DNA from: Clostridiales bacterium
GTDB taxonomy: Bacteria; Bacillota; Clostridia; Oscillospirales; Oscillospiraceae
Direction of reading: 5' to 3'
NCBI GenBank assembly: GCA_004557075.1
Contig: SFEX01000047.1
Coordinates: forward strand, 1 to 8,912
Length of the DNA: 8,912 bases
A program made the translations under genes and the position numbers. Below the pieces are notes generated by a model. That model worked only from the letters and a program-made list of their open reading frames with translations, ran no database searches and was not told the DNA's origin. Positions 6,195 through 8,912 of the stretch are shown piece after piece. How positions within the stretch are numbered: the stretch's first letter is position 1; each line of letters opens with the position of its first letter.

Positions 6195-6469
6195 AAACCG
6201 TTTTTACATTTCAATTTATCTATATTGCGTCAGCCCGACCGGTAACATTGGCAATAATCGTTTATGCACTCGCGCACTTTTTCCTGCCGTTGCTACGCTT
6301 TAAGTAGTCGTTGCTACAGGTTCTCGACCGGTAACACTTCAACTAATCGTTATTGCACTTGCGCTCTTAATTACACCGCACCCGTAGGGGCGAGCATTGC
6401 TCGTCCGCTCCTCGCCGGAGGGGCGATTCGTTGCGACACAAAAGCGACTATTTAAAATGTAGCAACGGA
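6195..6469 (+). repeat. Mosaic intergenic repeat block before prs
   Basis: There is no gene between 6154 and 6595. The block holds several modules of the recurring family: core GCGTCAGCCCGACCGGTAA at 6227-6245, GCACTCGCGCACTT at 6266-6279, CGTTGCTACGCTTTAAGTAG at 6288-6307, a second core CTCGACCGGTAA at 6323-6334, CTTCAACTAATCGTTATTGC at 6337-6356, the palindromic module CCCGTAGGGGCGAGCATTGC at 6381-6400, GCCGGAGGGGCGATTCG at 6414-6430, and the 35-bp repeat at 6435-6469 shared with 3147-3181. CGTTGC (6429-6434) and GCAACG (6462-6467) close the last part as an inverted repeat. Confidence 0.85.
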
Positions 6470-6481
6470 TCAAAAACCCCC

Positions 6482-6510
6482 TTTTCAAGCATTGTTTATT
6501 TTGGTATAAT
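6482..6510 (+). promoter_or_regulatory. prs promoter (extended -10)
   Basis: TGGTATAAT (6502-6510) is a perfect extended -10. A weak -35, TTTTCA (6482-6487), lies 17 nt upstream. The predicted leader of about 80 nt contains a hairpin, GCGCGG (6538-6543) with CCGCGC (6552-6557), followed by A-rich sequence and the ribosome binding site. I do not recognise a known riboswitch in it. Confidence 0.7.
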
Positions 6511-6595
6511 CGTCTGGAGACAGACACGCGCAGAAGGGCGCGGAAAGCCTCCCGCGCAAGAAAGAAGAAAATACACATAGAGAGGACGATTTGAA

Positions 6596-7558
6596 ATGAT
6601 TTCTCACGGCAAAGAGATCAAGGTTTTCACCGGAAACTCAAACCCCGAACTGGCAAAGGCAATATGCGATCAGCTTTTCAAGGATCTGGGCAACTGCACC
6701 TGCTCCAACTTCGCTGACGGCGAATGCTCCATTTCCGTTCATGAGCCCGTGCGCGGCACTGACGTTTTCATCGTTCAGTCCACCTGCAAGCCCGTAAACG
6801 ATAACCTCATGGAGCTTCTTGTCATGATCGACGCAATGCGCAGAGCCTCCGCGGGACGCATCACCGCCGTTATCCCCTATTTCGGCTATGCCCGTCAGGA
6901 TCGCAAGGCAAAAAGCCGCGACCCCATCTCCGCAAAGCTCGTTGCAAACCTCATCACTGCCGCAGGCGCGGATCGCGTCCTTACAATGGATCTCCACGCC
7001 GCCCAGATTCAGGGCTTCTTCGACATCCCCGTCGATAATCTGTTCGGTGCACCGCTCTTTGCAAAGCATTATCTGAAAGTCTTCGGCAAAAATAACGACG
7101 ATATCATGGTCGTCTCTCCCGACGTCGGCAGCACCGCGCGTGCGCGCACCTTCTCCATGAAGCTCGGCTGCAACATGGCCATCGTCGATAAACGCCGCGA
7201 AAAGGCCAACCACTCCGAGGTCATGAACATAATCGGCAACGTCGAGGGCAAGACCTGCATCCTGCTCGACGACATGGTCGATACGGCAGGCTCTCTCTGC
7301 GGCGCGGCAAAGGCCATCGTTGAGATCGGCGGCGCGAAGGAGGTCTACGCCTGCGCAAGCCACGGCGTGCTCTCCGGCCCCGCTATCGAGCGCGTGAACA
7401 ACAGCGTCATAAAAGAGCTGCTCCTGCTCGACACCATACCCTATCCCAAGGATATGCCCGCCTCCGACAAGATCAAATACATGTCCGTCGCCGGCGTATT
7501 CGCGCAGGCCATCCAGCGCGTTTACGAGGAGATCTCCATCTCCCCGCTGTTCGAGTAA
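6596..7558 (+). CDS. prs: Ribose-phosphate pyrophosphokinase (PRPP synthase)
   Basis: The enzyme makes PRPP from ribose 5-phosphate and ATP, feeding purine, pyrimidine, NAD, histidine and tryptophan synthesis in the cytoplasm. The 320-residue protein has the family length and begins ISHGKEIKVFTGNSNPELA. Visible motifs are the ATP-binding stretch YFGYARQDRKAKSR (95-108), the conserved His in MDLHA (131-135), the flexible catalytic loop KRREK (199-203), and the PRPP-binding motif ILLDDMVDTAG (222-232). The ATG at 6596 has AGAGAGG about 10 nt upstream. It has its own promoter and lies in a repeat-rich neighbourhood. In many Firmicutes prs is followed by ctc and pth; here pth comes next after a 534-bp gap without ctc. 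Confidence 0.97.
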   Translation: MISHGKEIKVFTGNSNPELAKAICDQLFKDLGNCTCSNFADGECSISVHEPVRGTDVFIVQSTCKPVNDNLMELLVMIDAMRRASAGRITAVIPYFGYARQDRKAKSRDPISAKLVANLITAAGADRVLTMDLHAAQIQGFFDIPVDNLFGAPLFAKHYLKVFGKNNDDIMVVSPDVGSTARARTFSMKLGCNMAIVDKRREKANHSEVMNIIGNVEGKTCILLDDMVDTAGSLCGAAKAIVEIGGAKEVYACASHGVLSGPAIERVNNSVIKELLLLDTIPYPKDMPASDKIKYMSVAGVFAQAIQRVYEEISISPLFE

Positions 7559-7561
7559 TTT

Positions 7562-7707
7562 CCATGTCGTTGCGACGCTTTATGTAGTCGTTATTGCAGT
7601 GCCCGACCGGTTTTTCCTTTTCGTTTTTAAGCTCTAAGTATTTGCTTTTTCCATAACCCGACCGGTGATAATGGAGATAATTTTCTTTGCACTCGCGCAC
7701 TTAATTA
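7562..7707 (+). repeat. Mosaic intergenic repeat block after prs
   Basis: Modules of the same family recur: CGTTGCGACGCTTTATGTAG at 7568-7587 (compare 6288-6307), cores GCCCGACCGG at 7601-7610 and AACCCGACCGGT at 7655-7666, and GCACTCGCGCACTTAATTA at 7689-7707. I see no clear terminator for prs, so read-through to pth is possible. The gap 7559-8092 holds no credible gene. Confidence 0.8.
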
Positions 7708-7712
7708 TAAGC

Positions 7713-7828
7713 AGCAATGTTCAACAGCGCTTTATCGGACACGTCGCGTAGAAGTGACAGCGTTAAATCTACCACCGTCGAGCCTTGTAATTATTGCGGG
7801 GGCCGGCGAGGCGAAGTTGAACATTGCT
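7713..7828. repeat. 116-bp element with 13-bp inverted ends
   Basis: AGCAATGTTCAAC (7713-7725) and GTTGAACATTGCT (7816-7828) are perfect inverted copies enclosing 90 bp. The inside has no credible coding sequence. It directly follows a repeat-family module. It could be a non-autonomous miniature element or a structured repeat. I see no unambiguous target-site duplication. Confidence 0.55.
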
Positions 7829-7898
7829 TCGTAGTACGTACGCACTGGGGCTGAACCAAGTTGAATCTTAGGGCGACTGTAGCGCGCTCCGCGGGTTT

Positions 7899-7967
7899 GC
7901 AAAGGGCTGCAAGCCCTTGCTTGCGTTTCTTTTGTAACTTTTCTTTGGCAACACAAAGAAAAGTTTT
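7899..7967 (+). terminator. Two hairpins in the prs-pth gap, possible terminator
   Basis: AAGGGCT/AGCCCTT (7902-7908, 7912-7918) forms a small hairpin. Behind it AACTTTTCTTTG (7936-7947) pairs perfectly with CAAAGAAAAGTT (7954-7965) around a 6-nt loop, followed by only TT. The second stem is long but AT-rich and lacks a separate T-run, so terminator function is uncertain. It may be another dispersed palindromic repeat. Confidence 0.4.
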
Positions 7968-8036
7968 AGGAAAGGTCTGTATTTACCTCTATTGAGATTG
8001 CGGGTAGAAGAATGCACTAAGCTAACTGCTGGTGTG

Positions 8037-8084
8037 TCTCTCCCTCAGTCGCCTGCGGCGACAGCTCCCTCGTCAGAGGGAGCT
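8037..8084 (+). repeat. Palindromic repeat forming the pth leader
   Basis: This has the CTCCCTC / hairpin / GAGGGAG layout of a dispersed repeat that I recall from clostridial genomes. GTCGCC (8048-8053) pairs with GGCGAC (8057-8062), and AGCTCCCTC (8063-8071) pairs with GAGGGAGCT (8076-8084) as a 9-bp stem with a GTCA loop. The 3' arm is the only Shine-Dalgarno-like sequence for pth. CTCCCTC at 8040-8046 is an alternative partner for the same arm, so two mutually exclusive folds are possible. Both would cover GAGGGAG. Confidence 0.75.
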
Positions 8085-8092
8085 ATGAAATA

Positions 8093-8734
8093 ATGAAAAA
8101 TATGATACTGAACAAATTCCGAAACGACAACTCAATAGGCTGGCTCGTGGTATTTCTCGGAAACCCCGGACTTAAATACCGCGGCACGCGGCACAACGCC
8201 GGCTTCATGGCGGCCGAGGCGATGTCGAAAAAGCTCGGCGTCGGCATAAACAGGCTGCGCTTCAAGGCGTTGACGGCGCAGGTCGATATCGACGGGCAAA
8301 AGGTTCTGCTCATGATGCCGCAGACCTACATGAACCTCTCCGGCGAGGCCGTCGGGCAGGCGGCCAAGTTCTACAAGATAAGCCCCGAGCACGTCATCGT
8401 CGTGTCCGACGACGTGGCGCTGCCGCTCGGCAGGCTGCGCATACGCAAGGGCGGCTCGGCAGGCGGGCACAACGGCCTCAAAAACATAATACAGCACCTT
8501 GGCACCGATCAGTTCCCGCGCATGCGCATGGGCGTCGGTGCGCTTCCGCACCCGGACTATGACATGGCCGACTGGGTTCTATCAAGCTTCAAAAATCAGG
8601 ACGCGGAGGACATGGAAAAGCTTGCCGAAACCGTGTGCGACGCGGTAATCTGCTATATAAGCGAGGGCACCGACCGCGCCATGAACAAATTCAACTCTTG
8701 CCAGAGGGGCGATTCGCATTTAGATTTAAAGTAA
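8093..8734 (+). CDS. pth: Peptidyl-tRNA hydrolase
   Basis: Pth releases peptides from prematurely dropped peptidyl-tRNA, recycling tRNA. The 213-residue protein has the family motifs LGNPG (22-26, with active-site Asn24), GTRHNAGF (31-38, with catalytic His34), SDD (105-107) and GGHNGLK (124-130, with His126). The N-terminus is about 14 residues longer than E. coli Pth, and the usual Gly before LGNPG is Phe. The C-terminus runs past the normal MNKFN ending by 12 residues (SCQRGDSHLDLK). The DNA for that tail, 8700-8716, matches the intergenic repeat at 6414-6430 in 16 of 17 bases. The ATG at 8093 has GAGGGAG 10 nt upstream, inside a palindromic repeat. A two-codon frame ATGAAATAA at 8085 overlaps the start as TAATG. 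I see no convincing promoter directly upstream. Confidence 0.96.
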   Translation: MKNMILNKFRNDNSIGWLVVFLGNPGLKYRGTRHNAGFMAAEAMSKKLGVGINRLRFKALTAQVDIDGQKVLLMMPQTYMNLSGEAVGQAAKFYKISPEHVIVVSDDVALPLGRLRIRKGGSAGGHNGLKNIIQHLGTDQFPRMRMGVGALPHPDYDMADWVLSSFKNQDAEDMEKLAETVCDAVICYISEGTDRAMNKFNSCQRGDSHLDLK

Positions 8735-8833
8735 TCTCTTTTGCGTCAACCCGACCGGTAATATTGGCAGTAATCGCTTTTTCGCTCGCACTCTAAATAA
8801 CACAGCCGCCGCCCGTAGGGGCGAGCAATGTGT
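8735..8833 (+). repeat. Mosaic intergenic repeat after pth
   Basis: Core GCGTCAACCCGACCGGTAA (8743-8761) is followed by TTGGCAGTAATCGCT (compare 6249 onward), CGCTCGCACTCTAAATAA, and the start of the palindromic module CCCGTAGGGGCGAGCAATG (about 8812-8830). There the module breaks off: the second arm of the palindrome is replaced by TGTCAATAGG. The last 178 bases hold no gene. Confidence 0.75.
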
Positions 8834-8856
8834 CAATAGGAAGAAGGTATACAGGA

Positions 8857-8876
8857 GTGCAAGATGATTGTATACA
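8857..8876 (+). repeat. 20-bp end repeat, right copy
   Basis: GTGCAAGATGATTGTATACA is the exact inverted partner of 13-32. It includes most of the perfect palindrome TTGTATACAA (8868-8877), and another GTATACA lies 23 bp upstream at 8847-8853. This could be an operator, a recombination site or the edge of a multi-copy element. Confidence 0.7.
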
Positions 8877-8912
8877 ACTTACAGTCTTGAAATTTTGCGA
8901 TGAATAAGCTTG

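Noticed and set aside
6195..6469. CRISPR array
   Set aside because: The repeated modules vary in order, spacing and length; there is no regular repeat-spacer pattern and no cas gene.
6511..6595. PRPP-sensing riboswitch in the prs leader
   Set aside because: One short GC-rich hairpin is visible, but none of the conserved elements of the ykkC/PRPP class could be recognised in about 80 nt.
7732..7956. 74-codon minus-strand frame in the prs-pth gap
   Set aside because: It lies across the inverted-end element and hairpins, has no clear ribosome binding site and no recognisable domain. Open frames inside such repeats are often spurious.

Overview
The window looks like a piece of a Firmicutes chromosome, probably a gut clostridium of the Oscillospirales type. 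The evidence is strong GGAGG-type ribosome binding sites, sigma-A promoters close to consensus, an archaeal-type prolyl-tRNA synthetase with a C-terminal zinc domain (common in Clostridia), a HAAS/DUF1700-type membrane protein, and many short GC-rich intergenic repeats of the kind found in uncultured Oscillospiraceae. The genus assignment is inference. All five housekeeping genes are intact.

Left part (1-4829), minus strand, in transcription order: proS (prolyl-tRNA synthetase), an intrinsic terminator, the dnaA promoter, dnaA (replication initiator), a 366-bp gap with the features of the replication origin, then dnaN (DNA polymerase sliding clamp). The gap carries five DnaA-box-like sites. 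Next to dnaN it has a box, a GC-rich spacer, a run of DnaA-trio-like triplets and an AT-rich stretch, the same order as the Bacillus subtilis unwinding region. rpmH, the usual upstream neighbour of dnaA, is absent and proS takes its place.

Right part (4830-8912), plus strand: a consensus promoter divergent from proS drives a two-gene unit. It encodes a HAAS/DUF1700-like membrane protein with about 19 acidic Pro-rich hexapeptides and an overlapping 61-codon small membrane protein, and it ends at a terminator. prs (PRPP synthase) and pth (peptidyl-tRNA hydrolase) follow. Their closeness echoes the prs-ctc-pth order of other Firmicutes, with ctc missing.

The gaps are not empty. Most are mosaics of one recurring intergenic repeat family (core GCGTCAGCCCGACCGGTAA plus several companion modules). 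Copies sit in the origin region, upstream of dnaA, on both sides of prs and after pth, and one appears to encode the C-terminal tail of Pth. A different palindromic repeat forms the leader of pth and its hairpin covers the ribosome binding site. The two ends of the window carry a perfect 20-bp inverted repeat in similar contexts, which may mark multi-copy elements just outside. I see no CRISPR array, rRNA, tRNA, transposase or phage gene. The best candidates for a second look are the origin architecture with its altered DnaA boxes, the possible AUC start codon at 4839, the repeat-derived pth leader and tail, and the end repeats.
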